Shown in pieces: positions 1 to 12,175 of a stretch of DNA of 64,000 nt (positions within the stretch are counted from its first letter, which is position 1; every line of letters starts with the position of its first letter). The notes beneath the pieces were generated by a model that saw nothing but the letters and a program-made list of their open reading frames with translations, was not told the DNA's origin and did no database searches. The stretch spans positions 40,001 through 104,000 of the forward strand of contig CM065694.1 in NCBI GenBank assembly GCA_017654935.2, written 5' to 3'. The translations under genes and the position numbers were made by a program. Origin of the DNA: Phymorhynchus buccinoides. Taxonomy: Eukaryota > Mollusca > Gastropoda > Neogastropoda > Raphitomidae.

Positions 1-131
1 CATTAAGAGGAAAGGTGAAAAAGAAAGAAAGATTATATAGAAAATATTTAGAGAACGGGAAATTAAAAGCTGGTAAACGTTACAGGGACTATATAGAAGT
101 AAGAACTCATCATATAGTAAAAAGCCAACTG

Positions 132-134
<3 letters not shown>

Positions 135-184
<50 letters not shown>
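135..184. repeat. (GT)n microsatellite
   Basis: An uninterrupted GT dinucleotide tract of about 50 bp. Open frames that cross it read as alternating Cys-Val and are not genes. Confidence 0.97.
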
Positions 185-185
<1 letters not shown>

Positions 186-204
186 TGTCTGAAACACGAA
201 ACGG

Positions 205-510
205 GCCTTATATCTCCGCCGTTTTTCGACCGATTCGCTTCAAATTTGCTGTGAGCCCTAACGGGGCGATGGCAACGGCAACCGAGGTGGCCGTGTCATT
301 TGCGCGGTTTTGCAAATGCGCGAAACGCGCATCCGCCGGCCTCTCGGCGCCCGTATCTCCGGTGTTTCTGGACCGATTGCCTTCGAATTTGGCAGGAAGA
401 TCACCGGGGACGGTGACTATCCGTGTACCAAACCGGAAGCGAATCGGTTCAGAAACGCGCGCGCTATACGACTCCGCCGTTTCTTAACCGAATCGCTTCA
501 CATTTGTTGT
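205..510. repeat. Three diverged direct units of about 130 bp
   Basis: A phrase of the type ATCTCCGCCGTTTTTCGACC followed by GATTCGCTTCAAATTTG recurs in diverged form at about 211-250, 352-395 and 470-505, spaced about 130 bp apart. No protein homology is recognised. It looks like a degenerate tandem or dispersed repeat. Family unknown. Confidence 0.6.
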
Positions 511-515
511 ACTCA

Positions 516-600
516 GCGTTACCAGTACTTGGCGTTACCGTTACTAGGCGTTACCGTTACTAGGCGTTACCGTTACTAGGCGTTACTGGGACTCGGCGTT
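516..600. repeat. 16-bp minisatellite (about 5 copies)
   Basis: The unit GGCGTTACCGTTACTA is repeated about five times with minor changes and stops directly at the 5' edge of the LINE that follows. It may mark the insertion site. Confidence 0.85.
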
Positions 601-602
601 GC

Positions 603-2408
603 GCTAGTTGCTGTAAAAAACTGAGGAGTGAAACAAAGGAACATGAACAAGAAATAGCCAAAAACTGTAAGCTAAATCCGAAGATGTTTTGGAAATATAT
701 AAACTCTAAGCTCAAACTGTGTTCTGGGGTTAGCTCTCTGAAGGATAAGCAAGATAATATTGTCACTGATGATCAGCGCAAAGCTAATGTTTTGAACGAG
801 TTTTTTGCTAGCGTGTTTACAAAGGAAAATACAGACAACTTACCACAAACTGCTAATGAGGCCCCTGCATATAGTGCAGACATTGTTATAACAGTAGAAG
901 CTGTGAAGAATAAACTGAAAAACGTGGATGTGAACAAGGCTCAGGGGCCAGACAAGATCCCAGCCAGAGTGCTCAAAGAGCTACATCAGGAACTAGCAAT
1001 TCCTCTAACAATTTTATATAATAAAAGTTTAGAATTTGGGGAACTCCCATCAGATTGGAAAACAGCTGAGGTCATTGCAATCTTCAAAAAGGGTACAAGA
1101 ACTGACCCAGGTAACTATAGACCAGTGAGCCTGACGTGCATATTATGTAAGATTTTAGAACAGTTTGTACGGGACGCTGTTGTTAAACATATGGTAGATT
1201 TTAATCTGTTCACAGAATGTCAACATGGGTTCAGGACAGGGCGTTCTTGTATGACCCAGTTGTTAGATGTGATGGACGATTTTACCCAACTTTTAGAGGA
1301 CAAAGAGGCATTTGATATCATTTACTTAGATTTTATAAATGCCTTTGATTCTGTGCCGCACAAAAGGCTACTTCTTAAACTGGAAGCTTACGGAATAACA
1401 GGAAACATATTAACGTGGGTTAAAAACTTTCTGAAGGGAAGATCTCAAAGAGTGCGGGTGGGAACAAAACAGTCTTCTAGCACTGATGTTTTAAGTGGTA
1501 TTCCCCAGGGTAGCATCCTGGGCCCAGTACTTTTTACAGTTTTTATAAATGATCTCCCAGAAGACATACAAAGTGCATGCAAGATATTTGCAGATGATAC
1601 TAAAGTGTATAATCGTTCCCAAAATTCAGATGTACTGCAAAACGATATTAACAGACTCATAGAATGGTCAGAGAAGTGGAATTTATATTTTAACGCAGGA
1701 AAATGCAAGGTTATGCACGCGGGGTACAATAATCAAAATAAAGGATATGAAATTACTCATGGCTCATCTAAGCATGTTTTAGATACTTGTACAGAGGAGA
1801 AGGACCTAGGGGTTATATTTGATTCAAAACTCAAATTTGATAAGCACATCACAACAGCGATAAATAAAGCCAGTAGGATGCTGGGCTTGATCAGAAGGAG
1901 TTTTAAAAACTTAAATAAAGAGGTGTTCATAAATCTTTACAAATGTTTAATACGGCCTCATCTTGAGTATGGCAATATAATTTGGAATCCCTTTCTTAAA
2001 CGACAGTCCAGTGCAATTGAGAAGGTACAGAGGAGAGCAACCAAACTGATAAAATCCATGAAAAATTTGGATTATGAGGACAGGCTAAGTAAATTAGACT
2101 TGCCATCTTTAAAATACAGAAGACTAAGGGGAGATTTGATAAATGTTTACAAGATTCTTCAAGGCACTGACAATACTAACAAAGGCTTGTTTCACTTGTC
2201 TAACGAAATAAGAACCCGTAATAGTGAACTTAAGATCCTAACCAGGTACAGCAGAACTAACATTAGAAAAAACTTTTTTTCTAACAGAGTCACCTAATAT
2301 TGGAACAACCTCCCTGCACATACTAAACTGGCCTCAGATACTAACAAATTCAAAAACCTCCTAGACAGTGATCCAAAAATTGCCCTGTTAAAGTACATCC
2401 ATGATTAG
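603..2408 (+). pseudogene. LINE ORF2 remnant, reverse transcriptase domain
   Basis: Counting from the Met at 684, the frame has the RT signatures in order: SDWKTAEVIAIFKKG (about 123-137), NYRPVSL (144-150), the first catalytic block YLDFINAFD (214-222), SGIPQGSILGP (271-281) and the catalytic FADD (302-305). The frame is open upstream of 684 to about 603, so 684 is an internal Met and not the true start. A TAA at 2295-2297 interrupts the C-terminal region. In-frame sequence after it (WNNLPAHTKL) continues to the stop at 2406-2408, so this is a single nonsense mutation in otherwise intact coding. The catalytic residues are preserved, which suggests a fairly young insertion. Confidence 0.9.
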
Positions 2409-2530
2409 TGCATCAATATGGATGCTAAAAACCGCCACAGCAATTGCCAAACTCTAACCAAAAGGAAGGACGCATTGAGAGGCTGCAAGGCCTGGTCGTC
2501 CAAATACCTGACCTGACCTGACCTGACCTA
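603..2530 (+). mobile_element. 5'-truncated CR1/Jockey-group LINE (reverse transcriptase part)
   Basis: The coherent reverse-transcriptase reading frame begins abruptly at about 603, right after a minisatellite, so the 5' half with its endonuclease is missing. The 3' end carries a short untranslated region and then a tandem ACCTG tail at about 2508-2529. A short tandem repeat tail instead of poly(A) is the known signature of CR1/L2-type elements. No target-site duplication is evident. Clade assignment is by motif style only, so CR1 versus Jockey is not settled. Confidence 0.88.
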
Positions 2531-3090
2531 GTGATGTGAGCATGCAGCATTTATTACTGTGTAAAATCCAGTGAGGACAAAATAAAGAGAAAGAATTGAA
2601 AATCCTAGACTCTCAGAAGGATGTGACACCCAACACGGCAGTTTTGGCACAAGGCACAGTCTAGAAATATCAAAATATTTCAAACAAAATGTCACTACAG
2701 AGGAAATAGAGATTTCTCTGTCAAAGGCTCTATAATAAACGAGGCTGTCACTTGTAATAAAAAAAAGAGTGAAATTGTCAGCAACAAAAGGAAGCACATT
2801 TACATGCAGCTTATCACCGCGCTATAACAAAAAAAAGGAAGAGAGAGACAGCAGAGAGAAGGCGTGCATGCCAGAGAGAGAGAGAGAGAGAAAACGAACG
2901 AACGAACGAAAAAAAATTATTGAGGGTAAAAGAGTAAGCACACAATGGGCTTTTTTACATCTTGCCCCCAAACAAACATGGAAGAAAATCAATATATTCA
3001 ACACAAAAATAATGAAGAAGCATGCAAAAAATAATCATCGAAGAATTATCCATGAAGAAGAAAACATAGATACAACAAAACCGTCTATCT
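2531..3090. other. Non-coding stretch, nothing recognised
   Basis: AT-rich, with a short (GA)n patch near 2873-2891. Open frames here are short and repeat-driven. I see no exon, RNA gene or element end. Confidence 0.6.
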
Positions 3091-3369
<279 letters not shown>

Positions 3370-3483
3370 CACATGAAATAAGTAAATACAAAACTTGTTA
3401 ATAATTTAACAACAACAAAGTTGATAATATGCATACATGTCAACATATCAAAAGTGGAAACATATTTGAAACTAAGAATGGGG

Positions 3484-5181
3484 TTAAACAACATTGCTTG
3501 TATGTTTCAACATAAGATACTTATGGTACTCTTTTTTTAAAACAGTAATGCCCGAGTACACATTAAAGGAAGATGAAATAGTATTCCATAAGCAGCCACC
3601 TGAATATACAAGACTAGATTTAAAAAGGTCAACTCTTGGAAGAGGTATTTTTATTTTAAAAACATTACGGACAAGGTTAATTTCAAATTTATTTTTTAAT
3701 GTTGGAGGAGCATTATGGGACATTAATCTAAACATAAAAATTGCTTTGTTGTACACAAGCTTCCATTTTAGAGGTAGAATTTCTAAACGCTGATAATCAG
3801 TAAGTGTAAGGGAAGATGATTTCAGAAGGATCAATTTCAATGCACGTCCATACAAACTGCATAATGGTTTTAAATTTTTCTCGCTTGCCAGATCCCAAAT
3901 TGTAGAGGCATAGTTGATGTGTGACTGGATATAAGCATTGAAAAAAAGTTTACGACTCTCTAAATCAAGAAAATGCTTTATCCTGGAAAGTTGATAGACT
4001 TTTTTTTATACTTGCTTACAAGGCATGGATATTTGATGGGACCATGAAAGGTTGTGATCAACAATAAGTCCTAAAATTTTATGATAGTCAACCTCTTCCA
4101 TGATTTCACCATTGATATACAGGGATTGAGTACCAAGGGTAAGATTTTGACGCTTTTGTTTGGTGGTGATAAGTAAGTATTTACATTTCTTGGGGTGTAG
4201 CTGCATGTGATTAAATTCGGACCATTTTATTAGTCTGTTAATGTTATCTTGTAAAGAAATAAAAACGTTTTCCACTTTACTGTCACAGGAGTGTACTGTA
4301 GTATCGTCTGCAAACATTTCACATAAAGTCGTTAGATATAATGGTAAGTCGTTAATATATATTGAGAATAATATAGGACCAAGAATGGAGCCTTGGGGAA
4401 TACCATAGTTGACAGGCATAGTAGACGATTTGCATTCATTTAAAGAAACTCGCTGCTTTCGGTCTGATAAAAATGATGTTAGGAGTTCTATGGTATTGTT
4501 AGTAATGCCATATATCTTCAGGTTTTTTAGTAAAAGATTACGATCGACAACATCAAAGGCTTTCATAAAGTCAACAGCAAGAACACCCGTGATTTTGTCA
4601 TCGTTTATGTTAATAAGCCATTGGTCTACTAGGTTAGTTAGGGCCGTATGACATGAATGGTTAGCTCTAAAGCCCGATTGATTTGGATGAAACAGACCAA
4701 AAGAATTAAAGTGATTAAGAATATGTTTATTTATGTGGTGTTCCAACGGTTTAGACAGCACCGACAGAATAGAAATGGGCCTGTAATTAGAAGGATCTTC
4801 ATAGTCACCCGATTTGTGGATAGGTATAATTTTGGCTACTTTAAATGCTTTAGGAAAACGACTTTTAGCAATACATAAATTGTAAACATAGGTCAAAGTT
4901 TCAGTTATTGCAGGAGCTGACAATTTCAATATTTTAGAATCAATTCCATCAACGCCTCGAGTATTGGTCTGTTTTAAGTGATTAAGATAATTGAAAACTT
5001 CATGTACACTCAAAAACGGAATGTTAGGGCGGTCATTAACATGCTTGGATTCACAAAAATTCTGCAGAATATCTAACGTTATAATTGAATTTGCAATGTT
5101 ACAAAAGTGTACATTCATGTCTTCGGTAGATAGGTCTTTTGGGGATGATGTGCTGGCATTTACATTTTTATTGGTTAATAG
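3484..5181 (-). pseudogene. Second LINE: reverse transcriptase with one frameshift, minus strand
   Basis: Reading on the minus strand from about 5181, a pre-RT region leads into RT motifs: NYRPIS, GFRANHSC, the catalytic VDFMKAFD (about 4552-4580), GIPQGSILGP (about 4390-4412) and FADDT (about 4299-4313). The frame stops at 4006. Coding clearly resumes in another frame (a HINYASTIWD-type segment near 3900-3960, then a frame down to 3484 ending in the C-terminal WN motif region). A run of eight T at about 4000 is the likely site of a one-base indel. The 5' side ends in a (GA)n tract at 5189-5249, so the element is 5'-truncated or interrupted there. It differs in sequence from the LINE at 603-2530 and is in the opposite orientation. 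Confidence 0.88.
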
Positions 5182-5185
5182 ATTT

Positions 5186-5188
<3 letters not shown>

Positions 5189-5260
<72 letters not shown>
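5189..5260. repeat. (GA)n microsatellite with G run
   Basis: About 60 bp of GA repeats followed by a run of G. It lies at the 5' edge of the minus-strand LINE fragment. Apparent coding through it on the minus strand (Ser-Leu repeats) is spurious. Confidence 0.95.
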
Positions 5261-5261
<1 letters not shown>

Positions 5262-6430
5262 GCAACAGAAGACAGTTGGTTTTTGTTTTTTGTTTTTTTG
5301 ACTGATCACAGCCCCTTTTCAACGTTGTAAGTAGGGGTGTAATAATTCTGCTAATAGTCCAATCAGAGGTTGTGCAGTTGAAAGGGGCTGGACTTAATGT
5401 AGTCTGGGGGCGGAAGGGTAGGGGTTGGGTACTTGAGCAGGGTGATAGGGGGCTGGTGGGAGTTCTACGGCCGCCGGCCGGGGGTCCTTCAGTCAACACC
5501 GCTCACATTTCATGTGCATAACTACTATACTATTTTATTAGTAACTTTTAACATCAAGTTTTATACAAACTGATCGCCAGTCGCCCTCTGGCCCAGCCAC
5601 CGAGGGCTGTCGGCACAGATAATAAATTACCCTTATTTTTAATATCAGACGGTTTTAATTGCCAATACACAAGTTCACCTTTACATCAACATTACATAAA
5701 CACTTTTCATCACAAAAACATCTTAACCATCAACATATTACACACATGATATTCACAACAAAATATCACATTGTTACTGAAATACTTATACTTTGGGAAA
5801 GAAAGATAAACCAAAAGAAAACCATTTATAGTAGTGCATGGCGTCCTACTCCATAAATGTTAAACATGTTAATATAAAATAAAGGTTATTTATTCATATA
5901 CATTTTAAAATAGAGCGATTCACTTTTGAAGAGCATACATAAACGTCCGTGATGTAAATTATTCCCCCTATCATATAGATAGGGAAGTCCCGGGGGAAGA
6001 AAACTCCTTCCCCGGGTAGGACAATAAAATATTAATGTTTAGTTAGATATAGATTTTTCTAAATAGCCATAAGAATATATATCTTGTAAATATGAAATAA
6101 ATATGTGTACATATTCTCTTTTAATAATAAATAAGGGCCAAATTTGGCTTTTTATGAATAAAATAATTTTTTGAAATTTTAACCTTGTAGCCCTTGAATA
6201 CAACAGGGAGGGTTGTATTATGGCCAGACAAACAAAATAATTTTATTAATCTATTTTACATCACTATAGTCATTTATTAAGTGTCACATAACACAAAATA
6301 CTATATTTTATAAATTAAATCCTTTCAATGTAATAAATAAACTTGCGCTTTTAAGAACTCCCCCTTTATATTATACGTCCCGTCCACGTACTTGTTTTGT
6401 CTGTTGTGTCTTGTGTTTGTTTTATTTTTA
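5261..6430. other. Non-coding AT-rich stretch
   Basis: No exon or element is recognised. A local hairpin around 5984-6021 pairs CCCGGGGGAAG with CTTCCCCGGG around a short A-rich loop. Confidence 0.55.
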
Positions 6431-6512
6431 GTTCCTCATACTAACCCAATACAAATGTCCCATATGTGCCTTCCCAGGTCGAGAGGACGTAAAGCCCAAA
6501 ATTTCAGTCGCT
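6431..6512. repeat. Dispersed repeat fragment (GTCCCATATGTG family)
   Basis: Contains ATGTCCCATATGTG, then CCAGGTCGAGAGGACGTAAAG. Related copies occur at about 15721-16010 (two, in opposite orientations), in the mirrored arm at about 25800-26110, and at 45285-45385. It is probably the end of a SINE or other retroelement. The family name is not recognised. Confidence 0.65.
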
Positions 6513-6565
6513 GGTGGGAGTTCAGGCGGGTAGTGGAGGGCGGGGACATAAGGAGGTGATTGTTG

Positions 6566-7065
6566 NNNNNNNNNNNNNNNNNNNNNNNNNNNNNNNNNNN
6601 NNNNNNNNNNNNNNNNNNNNNNNNNNNNNNNNNNNNNNNNNNNNNNNNNNNNNNNNNNNNNNNNNNNNNNNNNNNNNNNNNNNNNNNNNNNNNNNNNNNN
6701 NNNNNNNNNNNNNNNNNNNNNNNNNNNNNNNNNNNNNNNNNNNNNNNNNNNNNNNNNNNNNNNNNNNNNNNNNNNNNNNNNNNNNNNNNNNNNNNNNNNN
6801 NNNNNNNNNNNNNNNNNNNNNNNNNNNNNNNNNNNNNNNNNNNNNNNNNNNNNNNNNNNNNNNNNNNNNNNNNNNNNNNNNNNNNNNNNNNNNNNNNNNN
6901 NNNNNNNNNNNNNNNNNNNNNNNNNNNNNNNNNNNNNNNNNNNNNNNNNNNNNNNNNNNNNNNNNNNNNNNNNNNNNNNNNNNNNNNNNNNNNNNNNNNN
7001 NNNNNNNNNNNNNNNNNNNNNNNNNNNNNNNNNNNNNNNNNNNNNNNNNNNNNNNNNNNNNNNNN
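6566..7065. other. Assembly gap of exactly 500 N
   Basis: The round length matches a scaffolding placeholder, so true distance across it is unknown. It breaks the LINE that ends at 7066. Confidence 0.99.
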
Positions 7066-8875
7066 CCCCAGTAGTTTGCTGCAGATAGAAAACAGCCGAC
7101 TAGAGGTCACTGCATTGTTTATTTGGTCAGTGTAAAAGGAGGATCTTGCTGTCAACACTGTGTTCGCTATTTTTCGTTTCGCAGCGTTGAAGATTTGTTT
7201 TGTAACGGTAAGGGGGTCTTAAGCCATGCTCTTTCAGCTACACGTTTTTCTGACTTCGCCGAGTTCAGTTCAGTGCTAACTAAAGGGTACCACGGCTCCA
7301 GTCTATCGGCACGCTCTTGGCGGTGACGTAACGGCGCGTGTGTGTCGATAACGCGAGTGAGAGCGCTGTTAAGGTTGTTGACCGTGGGGCATGATTCAGG
7401 GCAGATAGTCGCGCGCAACTCTGCTTGAAATGCTGATCTGTCCATGCCGCGTACATTACGAGACTGTCTGTACGATGGGGTGTCAGACGGGACAGACAAA
7501 CATAGTTCACAAACAATACAGAAATGGTCAGAAGCAAGAGATTGAGTGACATGAGTAGAGCGTAGCAAATCATCATCTGGTCTATAAATTACCCAGTCCA
7601 GAATGTGGCCACGTTCATGAGTTGGCTCGGTAACAGATTGACAAAAATGAAACATATCCAAAGCATTAATCGTCTTAGTAGTTACAGGGTTATGCTGAGT
7701 ATCAAAATGAACATTAATGTCTCCTAATATAATACACTTTCCAGAAAGGTTATTACAGTACTCTAAAAGGTCAGGGAATTCACTGAGAAACATAGCGTCT
7801 GTCAGTTTATTTTTGCGGCTTGGTGGAGGTCGGTACACGCAGATGAAGTGGACAGGAGAAGACGACGTTGCCAGGGTAACGCGAACTGCTTCAAAGCTGA
7901 GATGTTGGAAGGGAAAGGCAGTGGAGGTAGAAAGATGCTTGGCCAGAGAGTTCTTAGAGATGAGCGCAATCCCCCCACCGCGTGAAGGGCGGGGGAAGGA
8001 AGAGAGTGTGTAGCCAGATGGTGTCAGGTCAGCACACTTGCTTCATCGCCTTGTTTTTTAAACAAGGATTCTGTTATTACGAAAACATCACAGTCATTGT
8101 CCGTAATGAAAGAGTGGATCTCTGCTCGTTTCAGTGGGTCGCTAACAGATCTTGCGTTAAAGAGGGCCAGTTGTAGACTGTTGGAATCGTTACGTTGTGT
8201 TGTACTGGAGGGCCCATTGCTAATTGGAATACGTATCAGGTTGTCAGGGGAACGCTTGGTTGTACAGCTAGTATTTGTACAGTTCAGGGATTGTTCCACA
8301 GGATGGCAGTGAGAGGGAGGTAATGGGTAGACAGGCAAGGCGTGTCGACTGACCCAGTGTTGGTTGATGTTAGGCGTTGGCAGCTTAGTGGTGGCCGAAT
8401 CAGGTCTGTTACCACACACTGTGCTGATCTTTCTCTGTTTCCGCCGGCCACCACGGTGTTTCCGGACCCGTGGAAGATGGTATCCAATTCCCACTCCTTT
8501 GATGGCCTCTATTACAGAGGGGTCCAGTGGTGCAGGGGCAACAGACAGCAGTTGTTCTCGACCGTAGGAGATTCGAGAAAGAGGCGCGGTGGGGGAGTGG
8601 TGAGGGGCTTGACTGAATGGAGTAGGGTCAACAAGTGGAGGGAGAGGCCCGTACAAGAATGGGGGAGAGGAGGGGTGAGGAGGATGGGGGATGGAAGAAA
8701 TGGGTTCCACATGTTGGCAAGCAGGCTGGTATAGGGGGAATGACGTTTCTTGGTTAGCATGAGAGTTGGACAGTTGAAACAAAAAAGCAGTCCAAATAAC
8801 TAGCAAATCAGGCGGAAGAACTGCACAAAACAAGCACCAATACACGCACCACTCCATCATGCTACACTTGTACAC
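7066..8875 (-). pseudogene. Third LINE: AP-type endonuclease (EEP) domain and linker, minus strand
   Basis: Minus-strand coding in two frames. The first (8875 to about 8030) has a Pro/Ser-rich N-terminal region, a basic patch (RKHRGGRRKQRK) and the start of the endonuclease: LALFNARSV, then the VITES block with the catalytic Glu. A one-base deletion near 8028-8032 shifts the frame. The second frame (to about 7167, then a further segment reaching the gap) contains CVYRPPPSRK, the GDINVHFD block (about 7708-7730) and the catalytic ASDHF block (about 7521-7536). A linker toward the reverse transcriptase follows and is cut by the 500-N gap. Catalytic signatures are intact apart from the frameshift. 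It could be the 5' half of a LINE whose RT is lost in the gap. It should not be assumed to be the same copy as the RT at 3484-5181. Confidence 0.87.
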
Positions 8876-8984
8876 TTTTCACAACAATAAACGATCTAGG
8901 TACAACACTACAGTGAAAACATATCAGAGCTCGTGACCATGCTGCCTGTCAGGCGTGGAACACTTACTACTATACTATAAGACT

Positions 8985-9124
8985 GACTATTTGCGGCATT
9001 TTGCGACATTGAGCATGAACGACAAATTTCACTTTTTTCTAGGGTTAGGGATAGGGTTAGGGTTAGGGTTAGGTAAATGGTTCAAGTAACGAAAAAGTGA
9101 AATTTGTGGTTGTCGCAAATAGTC
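8985..9124. mobile_element. Hairpin (MITE-like) element with TTAGGG repeats in its loop
   Basis: The ends are inverted: GACTATTTGCG at 8985 pairs with CGCAAATAGTC ending at 9124. A second block, ACAAATTTCACTTTTT, pairs with AAAAAGTGAAATTTGT. The loop at about 9041-9073 holds several TTAGGG telomere-type repeats. No transposase and no clear target duplication are seen. Confidence 0.65.
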
Positions 9125-9350
9125 ACTCTCATAGTAGCGAGCTAGGAAGGAATGTTAACCCTACAGGCCCGACATTCTCAGCCTTTCGTATGCAACATTG
9201 TCGGTCGCTCTCCTGGGGAGGTTGACATGGTTTGGTGTAGCTACTGGTTGTTGTCTGGAAGATGACAAGGTATGAAATCATCAAAACGCAAAACGCTGCA
9301 TCTATAAAATCTTGACAAACACATTTCTTATTGGTTGTACATGAAAACCA

Positions 9351-9503
9351 GGGCCTGTATTCACGTTGAGATAGCATGAGACTTAGCATCATGCTAACTT
9401 AGAAGCTCTTCCAAAAGTCCTATTAAATCCTCTAGGACATTGGAAGAGCTTCTAAGTTAGCATCATGCTAAGTCTCATGCTATCTCAACGTGAATACAGG
9501 CCC
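9351..9503. mobile_element. Near-perfect palindromic MITE, GGGCCTGTATTCACG ends
   Basis: A 153-bp fold-back. GGGCCTGTATTCACGTTGAG at the left is the exact reverse complement of the right end, and the pairing continues for about 65 bp per arm around a short loop near 9420-9436. Ends of the type GGGCCTGTATTCAC are common on small hairpin elements of marine animals. The superfamily is not determined because no clear target-site duplication is seen. Confidence 0.85.
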
Positions 9504-10052
9504 AGATATCTAAATAATCGCTTCGAAAGTCGAGCAGTAACGACTTGAAACTGCAATTAGAAAGAAAATGTTATTTAAAAAACCCAAACCATGTTGAAAG
9601 TGGTAGATGACATAACCGTCAGGAATGTAGGAATGTTATGTGTCCTAAGTTCCAATTAAAAACACTGGTTCTCTCCCCATCACGTCGTTCTCTGTTCAAA
9701 TATCATCTACAGCCCTCTACCCTCTTTCGACGCCTTCAATATTTCCAGTGTGCTGTTACACCAACAGTTTTTGTTGTTATCACCAACCCTTTCGCGAAGT
9801 CACTAAACAAACCCCATGCGCGTTTTCCAGTTATAGGCTAATATTCTTTGAAATACTCTGTCTTCGCAATACACCCATTGCAGCGAAAACAAAATGCATA
9901 CAATAAACAACTTTTACCAACAAAGAAATATACCCCATGCCAATAATTGTAAATAGATAGGAGCTACTAGCCTTCGAAACATGAACCGGGTGACGAAGCA
10001 AAATCATACGATCCCCCTTGTTTTGCAGGGTGTGACCCCCAGTCATGGCCTA
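9504..10052. other. Non-coding stretch left of the palindrome
   Basis: No gene or element is recognised. A short frame at 9638-9841 has no familiar features. Homology to the right arm starts only at 10053. Confidence 0.5.
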
Positions 10053-10718
10053 GTTCGACTGATTCATGTATTTATACATGTACAAATGTTATCCATATGC
10101 TTAATATTGAAAATGCTTATTGATGGATGGGTGTGTGAGATAATGAAGGAATTGTGAAGTGGAAGGATGAGAGAGGGAAATAAAACATGTTATAACAAAA
10201 CGTAGCAAATGTTCACCTGATGCACAGTTATTGAAAAATGATCAAAATGATGAAGGATATTAAACAAAACTTCCACAAACATCCAGGTCCCCCCTTTAAT
10301 ATCTAGAGACATTCAGTAAAAATCGCTTTAAGTCAAATTTGAAGGGACTGAAATTTTATTTTGAGATAGCCAATATTTTGAGCTAAAAAGACTTTTCAAC
10401 ATAGAGATTATCATACTGGGACCCAAAAATTATTGTGAGTTATCCAGTGTTTTTGAGTTATCAATTATCCACTGTATTTCGTGAGCTGATTCTGAGCCCC
10501 TGATTTTGATGATAGAATGAACACTAACAATGAAAACATCTGATGCTTAAAATGTTTGACATGAATGGAGCTCAAGACAATGAAGATCGTCTAACGTGTA
10601 AATGTTTGACATGTTTGACAATGAAGATCACCTGTTAAAATAGTTGAACTCGAATAGAGTTGAACACAATGAAGATCAATGAAAATACGCTTAGCCCTGG
10701 GCAAGTTGTCTCCACTAT
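10053..10718. other. Outer left-arm segment, intronic or intergenic repeat-like sequence
   Basis: Non-coding. It contains a phrase about a TTATCCAGTG...TTATCAATTATCCACTGTA motif (about 10440-10480) that resembles dispersed repeat ends, and short imperfect duplications around 10555-10680 (ATGTTTGACATG and CAATGAAGATC). The mirror copy is 31116-31784. Confidence 0.5.
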
Positions 10719-11730
10719 TGTCACCTCCTCTGTCAGTTGTCACCTCCTCTGTCAGTTGTCACCTCCTCTGTTAGTTGTCACCTCCTCTGTCAGTTGTCAC
10801 CTCCTCTGTTAGTTGTCACCTCCTCTGTTAGTTGTCACCTCCTCTGTCAGTTGTCACCTCCTCTGTCAGTTGTCACCTCCTCTGTTAGTTGTCACCTCCT
10901 CTGTTAGTTGTCACCTCCTCTGTTAGTTGTCACCTCTGTCTGTTGTCACTTCCTCTGTTAGTCGTCACCTCCTCTGTTAGTTGTCACCTCCTCTGTTAGT
11001 TGTCACCTCCTCTGTTAGTTGTCACCTCCTCTGTCAGTTGTCACCTCCTCTGTCAGTTGTCACCTCCTCTGTCAGTTGTCACCTCCTCTGTCAGTTGTCA
11101 CCTCCTCTGTTAGTTGTCACCTCCTCTGTTAGTTGTCACCTCCTCTGTCAGTTGTCACCTCCTCTGTCAGTTGTCACCTCCTCTGTTAGTTGTCACCTCC
11201 TCTGTCAGTTGTCACCTCCTCTGTTAGTTGTCACCTCCTCTGTTAGTTGTCACCTCCTCTGTTAGTTGTCACCTCCTCTGTTAGTTGTCACCTCCTCTGT
11301 CAGTTGTCACCTCCTCTGTTAGTTGTCACCTCCTCTGTTAGTTGTCACCTCCTCTGTCAGTTGTCACCTCCTCTGTCAGTTGTCACCTCCTCTGTTAGTT
11401 GTCACCTCCTCTGTCAGTTGTCACCTCCTCTGTTAGTTGTCACCTCCTCTGTTAGTTGTCACCTCCTCTGTTAGTTGTCACCTCCTCTGTTAGTTGTCAC
11501 CTCCTCTGTCAGTTGTCACCTCCTCTGTTAGTTGTCACCTCCTCTGTTAGTTGTCACCTCCTGTGTTAGTTGTCACCTCCTCTGTTGTCACTTTCTCTGT
11601 TAGCGTCACCTCCTCTGTTAGTTGTCACCTCCTGTTAGTTGTCACCTCCTCTGTTAGTTGTCACCTCCTCTGTCAGTTGTCACTTCCTCTGTTGGTTGTC
11701 ACCTCCTCTGTTAGTTGTCACCTCCTCTGT
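10719..11730 (+). repeat. 19-bp minisatellite, about 53 copies, left arm
   Basis: The unit is TTGTCACCTCCTCTGTTAG, with a C/T variant (CTGTCAG or CTGTTAG) scattered along the array. It runs straight into the acceptor of the dynein exon at 11746 (TGTTTCCCCAG), so in the sense direction the array extends the pyrimidine-rich tract. The right-arm counterpart is 30105-31115 with almost the same length. Confidence 0.96.
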
Positions 11731-11807
11731 GTTGTGTTTCCCCAGTGATCGGGGCCATCTCCATGGGCCAGGGGCAGGATGTCCACGCCCGCCGTCTGCT
11801 GTCTGTG

Positions 11808-12144
11808 TCCATGGCCGAGGGACGATGGGTCCTGCTGCAGAACTGTCATTTGGGACTGGACTTTATGGATGAACTGCTGGACACTGTGAGTTGATCTGTC
11901 TGTCTGTCTGTGTCTGTGTGTGTCTGTCTGTGTCCATGGCCGAGGGACGATGGGGCCTGCTGCAGAACTGTCATTTGGGCCTGGACTTTATGGACGAACT
12001 GCTCGGCACGGTGAATCGATCTGTCTGTCTGTGTCTATCTGTCTGTCTGTCTGTGTCCATGGCCGAGGGACGATGGGTCCTGCTGCAGAACTGTTATTGA
12101 GGACTGGACTTTATGGATGAACTGCTCGACACTGTGAGTCGATC

Positions 12145-12175
<31 letters not shown>

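Noticed and set aside
9041..9073. TTAGGG repeats as a chromosome end or fusion scar
   Set aside because: Only a few units, enclosed in an inverted-repeat element, with normal sequence on both sides. The same holds for 37997-38026.
10981..11748. Repeated open frames of the [17 protein letters not shown] type
   Set aside because: They follow the 19-bp minisatellite in an intron, and the same array exists mirrored. The open frame is a consequence of a stop-free repeat unit.
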